64,000 bases of DNA from Hippopus hippopus (taxonomy: Eukaryota; Mollusca; Bivalvia; Cardiida; Cardiidae): positions 3,906,001-3,970,000 of the forward strand of contig OX328112.1 in the NCBI GenBank assembly GCA_946811185.2. The letters are read 5' to 3'. The notes under the pieces are model-generated. The model was given only the letters and a program-made list of their open reading frames with translations, made no database searches and was not told the origin of the DNA. The translations under genes and the position numbers were made by a program. Below are positions 8,869 through 21,016 of the stretch, piece after piece (the stretch's first letter is position 1; every line of letters starts with the position of its first letter).

Positions 8869-8977
8869 TGCTTGTATAGTGCAGTGGGTCAGACTGCTGC
8901 CCAATTGCATTTTTAGGTCCTGATGGTCAAATGTTCGATCCTCAGCCTTGCCATTTTATTTATTTTATTATTTTTTT
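8869..8977 (+). ncRNA. tRNA-like pol III transcription unit (candidate)
   Basis: An A box TAGTGCAGTGG (8877-8887) fits TRGYNNANNNG exactly. A B box GTTCGATCC (8933-8941) fits the TTCGA-centred consensus. Their start-to-start distance of 56 bp is within the range for tRNA genes with a long variable arm and for tRNA-derived SINE heads. A T7 run at 8971-8977 can end transcription, giving an RNA of roughly 105 nt. No clean cloverleaf can be drawn: the T stem is poor and no CCA-ready acceptor is seen, so it is not a functional tRNA. A T5 run at 8910-8914 between the boxes could cause early termination. Copies occur in all units. The B box is altered to GTTTGATCC in units 18 and 23, the A box ends in A in unit 17 and reads TAGTACAGTGG in unit 34. 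Confidence 0.5.
8971..8977 (+). terminator. T7 run, possible pol III terminator
   Basis: Seven T residues about 30 bp after the B box, within an ATTTT-rich stretch. Runs of four or more T end pol III transcription on the coding strand. The run is kept in nearly all units, but broken by G in unit 31 (ATTTGTTTC) and by A in unit 26. Confidence 0.4.
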
Positions 8978-9104
8978 CATTTCTATTATTAGTTATTCTT
9001 CCATCTAATTGTATTTTATTGCCCAATTTCTACATACTTCAAACATGAATAAGAGTTTCTGATGGGAAAATTTTGGTATCACGTTATATCTTTTACGTCT
9101 TTGC

Positions 9105-9125
9105 ATGCGCGCAAATGGCGCGCAT
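9105..9125. repeat. CpG-rich hairpin (shown in unit 2)
   Basis: ATGCGCGC (9105-9112) pairs perfectly with GCGCGCAT (9118-9125) across AAATG. The arms are alternating purine-pyrimidine, prone to cruciform or Z-DNA. In type A units the right arm reads GCGTGCAT and is mismatched. Three units have lost the right arm in a 36-bp deletion. Confidence 0.7.
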
Positions 9126-10329
9126 AGCTGTTTCGGCACGGCACGTAAAACTGCCAGGTACAAGCGGGTAGTTGTCAAAATTAATTCATGTTTTATGTTT
9201 TTAAGAGAAAAGGTCTGGGAAAAAGTCAGTTTTCTTTTTCCTTAAAAGTTCATGCAACAGGAACGGTTGCTTCCGAAAGTGTCTCAAGTCGACTTTAAGT
9301 TTTCCTGTAGCGGTTAATGGTGCTGTATGTGAGGGGTAAAAAGCGAAACCGATTCCTTATTTCTGTGGCACAAGTAAGAGAAAAGGAAAAGCTTGGTTCC
9401 ATTTGTTTGACTTTTGCAACAAGTGTCGTCTGCTACAGAAAGTGTCCCAAGTCCTTTTTATGATTTCGCGCGGCGCTTAATGGTGATGTACGTGCGAAAA
9501 CATAAAATCAACTTATGACTTACATGGTCACCAAAATGGATTTAATCTTTCATAGAATGGCCCTCGTAAAGGAAAAGTGAATAATTTGGTTCCCTTTCTT
9601 TGATTTCTGCAACAGGTATCAGTTGCCTCCGAAAGACTCGCGAGTTGATTTTAAGCTTTCCCGCAGCACGTACCAATTACGTATGTGTGGAATAGCCATT
9701 AAAACCAATTAAACGGCCCAAGAAAAGGGAAAAATTGATTTGCCATATTCGACTTACGCAACAGCTATCAGTTGCTTTTGTAAGTGCTGTAAGTCAATTT
9801 TTTGTGTTTTTCGCAGGTGCGTAAATGGCACGTATGAGTCGGTAGTCATCGAAACTGGGCTACTTGTCACCGTATGAATAGATACAAAGTAAAAATATAG
9901 TTCTTTTTGATTTATGCAGTAGAAGGCAGTTGCTACTGACAGAGTTGCCAGTCTAGTTTTTATTCACTTGTGACACTATTTTCTGTTTCTCACTGTCCAT
10001 TGATCATCTTAGCATATTGAATGTATCAGTGTGCAGTATGGAAGCTGGCCTCAACTAGAAAAGCAAATCGAATCAAGGGGAGTGAACCCTGGGTAGGTGC
10101 TTGAAAAACACGACTACAAGGTCTTCTGCTACTCTGTTTTCTTAAATTTTCGCCCATTGTCGGCGAATTCTGGCATGTGTGGATGGTGCATGCATAGCAC
10201 TTTGCCTAGGACTACATATCAGCCTTTAAAGAAGACCTTAAATCCACTTGTTTGTCGTTTTTTTGTTCTCTGTTATGATTGGGGTCATTTTAGGCGCCAT
10301 TTTGGGCGCCATCTTGGAAATCCTGTGAC

Positions 10330-11856
10330 GTCACCTTGTGGGAGGGGTTAGGGGGCTAGTATATATATAGGTTAATTTTTCAGGTCATATTCAACTGCTT
10401 GTATAGTGCAGTGGGTCAGACTGCTGCCCACTTGCATTTTTAGGTCCTGATGGTCAAATGTTCGATCCTCAGCCTTGCCATTTTATTTATTTTATTGTTT
10501 TTTTCATTTCTATTATTAGTTATTCTTACATCTAATTGTATTTTATTGCCCAATTTCTACATACTTCAAACATGAATAAGAGTTTCTGATGGGAAAATTT
10601 TGGTATCACGTTACATCTTTTACGTCTTTGCATGCGCGCAAATGGCGTGCATGGCTGTTTCGGCACGGCACGTAAAACTGCCAGGTACAAGCGGGTAGTT
10701 GTCAAAATTAATTCATGTTTTATGTTTTTAAGAGAAAAGGTCTGGGAAAAAGTCAGTTTTCTTTTTCCTTAAAAGTTCATGCAACAGGAACGGTTGCTTC
10801 CGAAAGTGTCTCAAGTCGACTTTAAGTTTTCCTGTAGCGGTTAATGGTGCTGTATGTGAGGGGTAAAAAGCGAAACCGATTCCTTATTTCTGTGGCACAA
10901 GTAAGAGAAAAGGAAAAGCTTGGTTCCATTTGTTTGACTTTTGCAACAAGTGTCGTCTGCTACAGAAAGTGTCCCAAGTCCTTTTTATGATTTCGCGCGG
11001 CGCTTAATGGTGATGTACGTGCGAAAACATAAAATCAACTTATGACTTACACGGTCACCAAAATGGATTTAATCTTTCATAGAATGGCCCTAGTAAAGGA
11101 AAAGTGAATAATTTGGTTCCCTTTCTTTGATTTCTGCAACAGGTATCAGTTGCCTCCGAAAGACTCGCGAGTTGATTTTAAGCTTTCCCGCAGCACGTAC
11201 CAATTACATATGTGTGGAATAGCCATTAAAACCAATTAAACGGCCCAAGAAAAGGGAAAAATTGATTTGCCATATTCGACTTACGCAACAGCTATCAGTT
11301 GCTTTTGTAAGTGCTGTAAGTCAATTTTTTGTGTTTTTTGCAGGTGCGTAAATGGCACGTATGAGTCGGTAGTCATCGAAACTGGGCTACTTGTCACCGT
11401 ATGAATAGATACAAAGTAAAAATATAGTTCTTTTTGATTTATGCAGTAGAAGGCAGTTGCTACTGACAGAGTTGCCAGTCTAGTTTTTATTCACTTGTGA
11501 CACTATTTTCTGTTTCTCACTGTCCATTGATCATCTTAGCATATTGAATGTATCAGTGTGCAGTATGGAAGCTGGCCTCAACTAGAAAAGCAAATCGAAT
11601 CAAGGGGAGTGAACCCTGGGTAGGTGCTTGAAAAACACGACTACAAGGTCTTCTGCTACTCTGTTTTCTTAAATTTTCGCCCATTGTCGGCGAATTCTGG
11701 CATGTGTGGATGGTGCATGCATAGCACTTTGCCTAGGACTACATATCAGCCTTTAAAGAAGACCTTAAATCCACTTGTTTGTCGTTTTTTTGTTCTCTGT
11801 TATGATTGGGGTCATTTTAGGCGCCATTTTGGGCGCCATCTTGGAAATCCTGTGAC
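10330..11856 (+). repeat. Satellite unit 3 (type A)
   Basis: Carries the type A markers of unit 1, including TTTTTTGCAGG, plus a private TTACATATGTG near 11210. Confidence 0.95.
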
Positions 11857-13383
11857 GTCACCTTGTGGGAGGGGTTAGGGGGCTAGTATATATATAGGTT
11901 AATTTTTCAGGTCATATTCAACTGCTTGTATAGTGCAGTGGGTCAGACTGCTGCCCAATTGCATTTTTAGGTCCTGATGGTCAAATGTTCGATCCTCAGC
12001 CTTGCCATTTTATTTATTTTATTATTTTTTTCATTTCTATTATTAGTTATTCTTCCATCTAATTGTATTTTATTGCCCAATTTCTACATACTTCAAACAT
12101 GAATAAGAGTTTCTGATGGGAAAATTTTGGTATCACGTTATATCTTTTACGTCTTTGCATGCGCGCAAATGGCGCGCATAGCTGTTTCGGCACGGCACGT
12201 AAAACTGCCAGGTACAAGCGGGTAGTTGTCAAAATTAATTCATGTTTTATGTTTTTAAGAGAAAAGGTCTGGGAAAAAGTCAGTTTTCTTTTTCCTTAAA
12301 AGTTCATGCAACAGGAACGGTTGCTTCCGAAAGTGTCTCAAGTCGACTTTAAGTTTTCCTGTAGCGGTTAATGGTGCTGTATGTGAGGGGTAAAAAGCGA
12401 AACCGATTCCTTATTTCTGTGGCACAAGTAAGAGAAAAGGAAAAGCTTGGTTCCATTTGTTTGACTTTTGCAACAAGTGTCGTCTGCTACAGAAAGTGTC
12501 CCAAGTCCTTTTTATGATTTCGCGCGGCGCTTAATGGTGATGTACGTGCGAAAACATAAAATCAACTTATGACTTACATGGTCACCAAAATGGATTTAAT
12601 CTTTCATAGAATGGCCCTCGTAAAGGAAAAGTGAATAATTTGGTTCCCTTTCTTTGATTTCTGCAACAGGTATCAGTTGCCTCCGAAAGACTCGCGAGTT
12701 GATTTTAAGCTTTCCCGCAGCACGTACCAATTACGTATGTGTGGAATAGCCATTAAAACCAATTAAACGGCCCAAGAAAAGGGAAAAATTGATTTGCCAT
12801 ATTCGACTTACGCAACAGCTATCAGTTGCTTTTGTAAGTGCTGTAAGTCAATTTTTTGTGTTTTTCGCAGGTGCGTAAATGGCACGTATGAGTCGGTAGT
12901 CATCGAAACTGGGCTACTTGTCACCGTATGAATAGATACAAAGTAAAAATATAGTTCTTTTTGATTTATGCAGTAGAAGGCAGTTGCTACTGACAGAGTT
13001 GCCAGTCTAGTTTTTATTCACTTGTGACACTATTTTCTGTTTCTCACTGTCCATTGATCATCTTAGCATATTGAATGTATCAGTGTGCAGTATGGAAGCT
13101 GGCCTCAACTAGAAAAGCAAATCGAATCAAGGGGAGTGAACCCTGGGTAGGTGCTTGAAAAACACGACTACAAGGTCTTCTGCTACTCTGTTTTCTTAAA
13201 TTTTCGCCCATTGTCGGCGAATTCTGGCATGTGTGGATGGTGCATGCATAGCACTTTGCCTAGGACTACATATCAGCCTTTAAAGAAGACCTTAAATCCA
13301 CTTGTTTGTCGTTTTTTTGTTCTCTGTTATGATTGGGGTCATTTTAGGCGCCATTTTGGGCGCCATCTTGGAAATCCTGTGAC
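11857..13383 (+). repeat. Satellite unit 4 (type B)
   Basis: Matches unit 2 at every type B marker. Units 3-4 therefore repeat units 1-2 as a 3054-bp dimer. Confidence 0.95.
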
Positions 13384-14910
13384 GTCACCTTGTGGGAGGG
13401 GTTAGGGGGCTAGTATATATATAGGTTAATTTTTCAGGTCATATTCAACTGCTTGTATAGTGCAGTGGGTCAGACTGCTGCCCACTTGCATTTTTAGGTC
13501 CTGATGGTCAAATGTTCGATCCTCAGCCTTGCCATTTTATTTATTTTATTGTTTTTTTCATTTCTATTATTAGTTATTCTTACATCTAATTGTATTTTAT
13601 TGCCCAATTTCTACATACTTCAAACATGAATAAGAGTTTCTGATGGGAAAATTTTGGTATCACGTTACATCTTTTACGTCTTTGCATGCGCGCAAATGGC
13701 GTGCATGGCTGTTTCGGCACGGCACGTAAAACTGCCAGGTACAAGCGGGTAGTTGTCAAAATTAATTCATGTTTTATGTTTTTAAGAGAAAAGGTCTGGG
13801 AAAAAGTCAGTTTTCTTTTTCCTTAAAAGTTCATGCAACAGGAACGGTTGCTTCCGAAAGTGTCTCAAGTCGACTTTAAGTTTTCCTGTAGCGGTTAATG
13901 GTGCTGTATGTGAGGGGTAAAAAGCGAAACCGATTCCTTATTTCTGTGGCACAAGTAAGAGAAAAGGAAAAGCTTGGTTCCATTTGTTTGACTTTTGCAA
14001 CAAGTGTCGTCTGCTACAGAAAGTGTCCCAAGTCCTTTTTATGATTTCGCGCGGCGCTTAATGGTGATGTACGTGCGAAAACATAAAATCAACTTATGAC
14101 TTACACGGTCACCAAAATGGATTTAATCTTTCATAGAATGGCCCTAGTAAAGGAAAAGTGAATAATTTGGTTCCCTTTCTTTGATTTCTGCAACAGGTAT
14201 CAGTTGCCTCCGAAAGACTCGCGAGTTGATTTTAAGCTTTCCCGCAGCACGTACCAATTACGTATGTGTGGAATAGCCATCAAAACCAATTAAACGGCCC
14301 AAGAAAAGGGAAAAATTGATTTGCCATATTCGACTTACGCAACAGCTATCAGTTGCTTTTGTAAGTGCTGTAAGTCAATTTTTTGTGTTTTTCGCAGGTG
14401 CATAAATGGCACGTATGAGTCGGTAGTCATCGAAACTGGGCTACTTGTCACCGTATGAATAGATACAAAGTAAAAATATAGTTCTTTTTGATTTATGCAG
14501 TAGAAGGCAGTTGCTACTGACAGAGTTGCCAGTCTAGTTTTTATTCACTTGTGACACTATTTTCTGTTTCTCACTGTCCATTGATCATCTTAGCATATTG
14601 AATGTATCAGTGTGCAGTATGGAAGCTGGCCTCAACTAGAAAAGCAAATCGAATCAAGGGGAGTGAACCCTGGGTAGGTGCTTGAAAAACACGACTACAA
14701 GGTCTTCTGCTACTCTGTTTTCTTAAATTTTCGCCCATTGTCGGCGAATTCTGGCATGTGTGGATGGTGCATGCATAGCACTTTGCCTAGGACTACATAT
14801 CAGCCTTTAAAGAAGACCTTAAATCCACTTGTTTGTCGTTTTTTTGTTCTCTGTTATGATTGGGGTCATTTTAGGCGCCATTTTGGGCGCCATCTTGGAA
14901 ATCCTGTGAC
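13384..14910 (+). repeat. Satellite unit 5 (type A variant)
   Basis: Type A in its first half (CCACTTGC, ATTGTTTTTTT, GGCGTGCATGG), but with CATCAAAACC, TTTTTCGCAGG and a CpG-loss variant GTGCATAAATGG near 14399, shared with unit 10. Confidence 0.95.
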
Positions 14911-16437
14911 GTCACCTTGTGGGAGGGGTTAGGGGGCTAGTATATATATAGGTTAATTTTTCAGGTCATATTCAACTGCTTGTATAGTGCAGTGGGTCAG
15001 ACTGCTGCCCAATTGCATTTTTAGGTCCTGATGGTCAAATGTTCGATCCTCAGCCTTGCCATTTTATTTATTTTATTATTTTTTTCATTTCTATTATTAG
15101 TTATTCTTCCATCTAATTGTATTTTATTGCCCAATTTCTACATACTTCAAACATGAATAAGAGTTTCTGATGGGAAAATTTTGGTATCACGTTATATCTT
15201 TTACGTCTTTGCATGCGCGCAAATGGCGCGCATAGCTGTTTCGGCACGGCACGTAAAACTGCCAGGTACAAGCGGGTAGTTGTCAAAATTAATTCATGTT
15301 TTATGTTTTTAAGAGAAAAGGTCTGGGAAAAAGTCAGTTTTCTTTTTCCTTAAAAGTTCATGCAACAGGAACGGTTGCTTCCGAAAGTGTCTCAAGTCGA
15401 CTTTAAGTTTTCCTGTAGCGGTTAATGGTGCTGTATGTGAGGGGTAAAAAGCGAAACCGATTCCTTATTTCTGTGGCACAAGTAAGAGAAAAGGAAAAGC
15501 TTGGTTCCATTTGTTTGACTTTTGCAACAAGTGTCGTCTGCTACAGAAAGTGTCCCAAGTCCTTTTTATGATTTCGCGCGGCGCTTAATGGTGATGTACG
15601 TGCGAAAACATAAAATCAACTTATGACTTACACGGTCACCAAAATGGATTTAATCTTTCATAGAATGGCCCTAGTAAAGGAAAAGTGAATAATTTGGTTC
15701 CCTTTCTTTGATTTCTGCAACAGGTATCAGTTGCCTCCGAAAGACTCGCGAGTTGATTTTAAGCTTTCCCGCAGCACGTACCAATTACGTATGTGTGGAA
15801 TAGCCATCAAAACCAATTAAACGGCCCAAGAAAAGGGAAAAATTGATTTGCCATATTCGACTTACGCAACAGCTATCAGTTGCTTTTGTAAGTGCTGTAA
15901 GTCAATTTTTTGTGTTTTTCGCAGGTGCGTAAATGGCACGTATGAGTCGGTAGTCATCGAAACTGGGCTACTTGTCACCGTATGAATAGATACAAAGTAA
16001 AAATATAGTTCTTTTTGATTTATGCAGTAGAAGGCAGTTGCTACTGACAGAGTTGCCAGTCTAGTTTTTATTCACTTGTGACACTATTTTCTGTTTCTCA
16101 CTGTCCATTGATCATCTTAGCATATTGAATGTATCAGTGTGCAGTATGGAAGCTGGCCTCAACTAGAAAAGCAAATCGAATCAAGGGGAGTGAACCCTGG
16201 GTAGGTGCTTGAAAAACACGACTACAAGGTCTTCTGCTACTCTGTTTTCTTAAATTTTCGCCCATTGTCGGCGAATTCTGGCATGTGTGGATGGTGCATG
16301 CATAGCACTTTGCCTAGGACTACATATCAGCCTTTAAAGAAGACCTTAAATCCACTTGTTTGTCGTTTTTTTGTTCTCTGTTATGATTGGGGTCATTTTA
16401 GGCGCCATTTTGGGCGCCATCTTGGAAATCCTGTGAC
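14911..16437 (+). repeat. Satellite unit 6 (hybrid B / non-B)
   Basis: B markers run from the start through GCGCATAGC (about 15235). From CACGGTC (about 15631) onward the markers are non-B: CCCTAGTAA and CATCAAAACC. The switch lies in the roughly 400 bp between. Confidence 0.95.
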
Positions 16438-17964
16438 GTCACCTTGTGGGAGTGGTTAGGGGGCTAGTATATATATAGGTTAATTTTTCAGGTCATATTC
16501 AACTGCTTGTATAGTGCAGTGGGTCAGACTGCTGCCCAATTGCATTTTTAGGTCCTGATGGTCAAATGTTCGATCCTCAGCCTTGCCATTTTATTTATTT
16601 TATTATTTTTTTCATTTCTATTATTAGTTATTCTTCCATCTAATTGTATTTTATTGCCCAATTTCTACATACTTCAAACATGAATAAGAGTTTCTGATGG
16701 GAAAATTTTGGTATCACGTTATATCTTTTACGTCTTTGCATGCGCGCAAATGGCGCGCATAGCTGTTTCGGCACGGCACGTAAAACTGCCAGGTACAAGC
16801 GGGTAGTTGTCAAAATTAATTCATGTTTTATGTTTTTAAGAGAAAAGGTCTGGGAAAAAGTCAGTTTTCTTTTTCCTTAAAAGTTCATGCAACAGGAACG
16901 GTTGCTTCCGAAAGTGTCTCAAGTCGACTTTAAGTTTTCCTGTAGCGGTTAATGGTGCTGTATGTGAGGGGTAAAAAGCGAAACCGATTCCTTATTTCTG
17001 TGGCACAAGTAAGAGAAAAGGAAAAGCTTGGTTCCATTTGTTTGACTTTTGCAACAAGTGTCGTCTGCTACAGAAAGTGTCCCAAGTCCTTTTTATGATT
17101 TCGCGCGGCGCTTAATGGTGATGTACGTGCGAAAACATAAAATCAACTTATGACTTACATGGTCACCAAAATGGATTTAATCTTTCATAGAATGGCCCTC
17201 GTAAAGGAAAAGTGAATAATTTGGTTCCCTTTCTTTGATTTCTGCAACAGGTATCAGTTGCCTCCGAAAGACTCGCGAGTTGATTTTAAGCTTTCCCGCA
17301 GCACGTACCAATTACGTATGTGTGGAATAGCCATTAAAACCAATTAAACGGCCCAAGAAAAGGGAAAAATTGATTTGCCATATTCGACTTACGCAACAGC
17401 TATCAGTTGCTTTTGTAAGTGCTGTAAGTCAATTTTTTGTGTTTTTCGCAGGTGCGTAAATGGCACGTATGAGTCGGTAGTCATCGAAACTGGGCTACTT
17501 GTCACCGTATGAATAGATACAAAGTAAAAATATAGTTCTTTTTGATTTATGCAGTAGAAGGCAGTTGCTACTGACAGAGTTGCCAGTCTAGTTTTTATTC
17601 ACTTGTGACACTATTTTCTGTTTCTCACTGTCCATTGATCATCTTAGCATATTGAATGTATCAGTGTGCAGTATGGAAGCTGGCCTCAACTAGAAAAGCA
17701 AATCGAATCAAGGGGAGTGAACCCTGGGTAGGTGCTTGAAAAACACGACTACAAGGTCTTCTGCTACTCTGTTTTCTTAAATTTTCGCCCATTGTCGGCG
17801 AATTCTGGCATGTGTGGATGGTGCATGCATAGCACTTTGCCTAGGACTACATATCAGCCTTTAAAGAAGACCTTAAATCCACTTGTTTGTCGTTTTTTTG
17901 TTCTCTGTTATGATTGGGGTCATTTTAGGCGCCATTTTGGGCGCCATCTTGGAAATCCTGTGAC
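16438..17964 (+). repeat. Satellite unit 7 (type B)
   Basis: Full set of B markers, so two B-starting units (6 and 7) lie side by side and break the A-B alternation. Private change GGGAGTGG near 16450. Confidence 0.95.
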
Positions 17965-19490
17965 GTCACCTTGTGGGAGGGGTTGGGGGCTAGTATATAT
18001 ATAGGTTAATTTTTCAGGTCATATTCAACTGCTTGTATAGTGCAGTGGGTCAGACTGCTGCCCACTTGCATTTTTAGGTCCTGATGGTCAAATGTTCGAT
18101 CCTCAGCCTTGCCATTTTATTTATTTTATTATTTTTTTCATTTCTATTATTAGTTATTCTTACATCTAATTGTATTTTATTGCCCAATTTCTACATACTT
18201 CAAACATGAATAAGAGTTTCTGATGGGAAAATTTTGGTATCACGTTACATCTTTTACGTCTTTGCATGCGCGCAAATGGCGCGCATGGCAGTTTCGGCAC
18301 GGCACGTAAAACTGCCAGGTACAAGCGGGTAGTTGTCAAAATTAATTCATGTTTTATGTTTTTAAGAGAAAAGGTGTGGGAAAAAGTCAGTTTTCTTTTT
18401 CCTTAAAAGTTCATGCAACAGGAACGGTTGCTTCCGAAAGTGTCTCAAGTCGACTTTAAGTTTTCCTGTAGCGGTTAATGGTGCTGTATGTGAGGGGTAA
18501 AAAGTGAAACCGATTCCTTATTTCTGTGGCACAAGTAAGAGAAAAGGAAAAGCTTGGTTCCATTTGTTTGACTTTTGCAACAAGTGTCGTCTGCTACAGA
18601 AAGTGTCCCAAGTCCTTTTTATGATTTCGCGCGGCGCTTAATGGTGATGTACGTGCGAAAACATAAAATCAACTTATGACTTACACGGTCACCAAAATGG
18701 ATTTAATCTTTCTTAGAATGGCCCTAGTAAAGGAAAAGTGAATAATTTGGTTCCCTTTCTTTGATTTCTGCAACAGGTATCAGTTGCCTCCGAAAGACTC
18801 GCGAGTTGATTTTAAGCTTTCCCGCAGCACGTACCAATTACGTATGTGTGGAATAGCCATCAAAACCAATTAAACGGCCCAAGAAAAGGGAAAAATTGAT
18901 TTGCCATATTCGACTTACGCAACAGCTATCAGTTGCTTTTGTAAGTGCTGTAAGTCAATTTTTTGTGTTTTTCGCAGGTGCGTAAATGGCACGTATGAGT
19001 CGGTAGTCATCGAAACTGGGCTACTTGTCACCGTATGAATAGATACAAAGTAAAAATATAGTTCTTTTTGATTTATGCAGTAGAAGGCAGTTGCTACTGA
19101 CAGAGTTGCCAGTCTAGTTTTTATTCACTTGTGACACTATTTTCTGTTTCTCACTGTCCATTGATCATCTTAGCATATTGAATGTATCAGTGTGCAGTAT
19201 GGAAGCTGGCCTCAACTAGAAAAGCAAATCGAATCAAGGGGAGTGAACCCTGGGTAGGTGCTTGAAAAACACGACTACAAGGTCTTCTGCTACTCTGTTT
19301 TCTTAAATTTTCGCCCATTGTCGGCGAATTCTGGCATGTGTGGATGGTGCATGCATAGCACTTTGCCTAGGACTACATATCAACCTTTAAAGAAGACCTT
19401 AAATCCACTTGTTTGTCGTTTTTTTGTTCTCTGTTATGATTGGGGTCATTTTAGGCGCCATTTTGGGCGCCATCTTGGAAATCCTGTGAC
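17965..19490 (+). repeat. Satellite unit 8 (1526 bp)
   Basis: One A is lost in GGGTTAGGGGG, before the TATA. Variants: GGCAGTTTCGG, GTGTGGG, AAAGTGAAACC, TTTCTTAGAATGG (also in unit 17) and TATCAACC near its end. Confidence 0.95.
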
Positions 19491-21016
19491 GTCACCTTGT
19501 GGGAGGGGTTAGGGGGCTAGTATATATATAGATTAATTTTTCAGGTCATATTCAACTGCTTGTATAGTGCAGTGGGTCAGACTGCTGCCCACTTGCATTT
19601 TTAGGTCCTGATGGTCAAATGTTCGATCCTCAGCCTTGCCATTTTATTTATTTTATTGTTTTTTTCATTTCTATTATTAGTTATTCTTACATCTAATTGT
19701 ATTTTATTGCCCAATTTCTACATACTTCAAACATGAATAAGAGTTTCTGATGGGAAAATTTTGGTATCACATTACATCTTTTACGTCTTTGCATGCGCGC
19801 AAATGGCGTGCATGGCTGTTTCGGCACGGCACGTAAAACTGCCAGGTACAAGCGGGTAGTTGTCAAAATTAATTCATGTTTTATGTTTTTAAGAGAAAAG
19901 GTGTGGGAAAAAGTCAGTTTTCTTTTTCCTTAAAAGTTCATGCAACAGGAACGGTTGCTTCCGAAAGTGTCTCAAGTCGACTTTAAGTTTTCCTGTAGCG
20001 GTTAATGGTGCTGTATGTGAGGGGTAAAAAGTGAAACCGATTCCTTATTTCTGTGGCACAAGTAAGAGAAAAGGAAAAGCTTGGTTCCATTTGTTTGACT
20101 TTTGCAACAAGTGTCGTCTGCTACAGAAAGTGTCCCAAGTCCTTTTTATGATTTCGCGCGGCGCTTAATGGTGATGTACGTGCGAAAACATAAAATCAAC
20201 TTATGACTTACACGGTCACCAAAATGGATTTAATCTTTCATAGAATGGCCCTAGTAAAGGAAAAGTGAATAATTTGGTTCCCTTTCTTTGATTTCTGCAA
20301 CAGGTATCAGTTGCCTCCGAAAGACTCGCAAGTTGATTTTAAGCTTTCCCGCAGCACGTACCAATTACGTATGTGTGGAATAGCCATCAAACCAATTAAA
20401 CGGCCCAAGAAAAGGGAAAAATTGATTTGCCATATTCGACTTACGCAACAGCTATCAGTTGCTTTTGTAAGTGCTGTAAGTCAATTTTTTGTGTTTTTCG
20501 CAGGTGCGTAAATGGCACGTATGAGTCGGTAGTCATCGAAACTGGGCTACTTGTCACCGTATGAATAGATACAAAGTAAAAATATAGTTCTTTTTGATTT
20601 ATGCAGTAGAAGGCAGTTGCTACTGACAGAGTTGCCAGTCTAGTTTTTATTCACTTGTGACACTATTTTCTGTTTCTCACTGTCCATTGATCATCTTAGC
20701 ATATTGAATGTATCAGTGTGCAGTATGGAAGCTGGCCTCAACTAGAAAAGCAAATCGAATCAAGGGGAGTGAACCCTGGGTAGGTGCTTGAAAAACACGA
20801 CTACAAGGTCTTCTGCTACTCTGTTTTCTTAAATTTTCGCCCATTGTCGGCGAATTCTGGCATGTGTGGATGGTGCATGCATAGCACTTTGCCTAGGACT
20901 ACATATCAGCCTTTAAAGAAGACCTTAAATCCACTTGTTTGTCGTTTTTTTGTTCTCTGTTATGATTGGGGTCATTTTAGGCGCCATTTTGGGCGCCATC
21001 TTGGAAATCCTGTGAC
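19491..21016 (+). repeat. Satellite unit 9 (1526 bp)
   Basis: Variants: TATAGATTAAT just after the TATA, ATTGTTTTTTT, CACATTACATC, GGCGTGCATGG, GTGTGGG, GTGAAACC, CTCGCAAG, and one A lost in CATCAAACC near 20388. That last deletion opens a longer chance frame. Confidence 0.95.

Larger units (their letters stand above)
8301..8900 (+). other. Near-invariant block of the unit (shown across units 1 and 2)
   Basis: From GCACGTATGAG through the CRE, TATA and A box, units 1-30 show very few differences. Subfamily-diagnostic changes between types A and B all fall outside this block. Exceptions are few: AATCAAATC in units 13-15, CTACACTG in units 28 and 29, and clustered changes in units 33-36. The block ends in the promoter-like module, which suggests either selection or a preferred conversion tract. 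Confidence 0.55.
8803..10329 (+). repeat. Satellite unit 2 (type B)
   Basis: Type B markers: CCAATTGC, TTCCATCTAA, GTTATATC, GCGCATAGC, CATGGTC and CCCTCGTAA. It alternates with type A in units 1-4. Confidence 0.95.

Noticed and set aside
8869..8955. A genuine tRNA gene in each unit
   Set aside because: A and B boxes are present, but the T stem does not pair well, no anticodon arm can be placed with confidence and there is no acceptor stem. It is called a tRNA-like segment only.
8950..8975. Minus-strand AATAAA polyadenylation signals in the ATTTATTTTATT stretch
   Set aside because: Such motifs are expected by chance in a run of this composition, and no minus-strand gene is present.
20311..20511. 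66-codon frame in unit 9
   Set aside because: It arises only from a one-base deletion near 20388 in that unit and is absent from the others.
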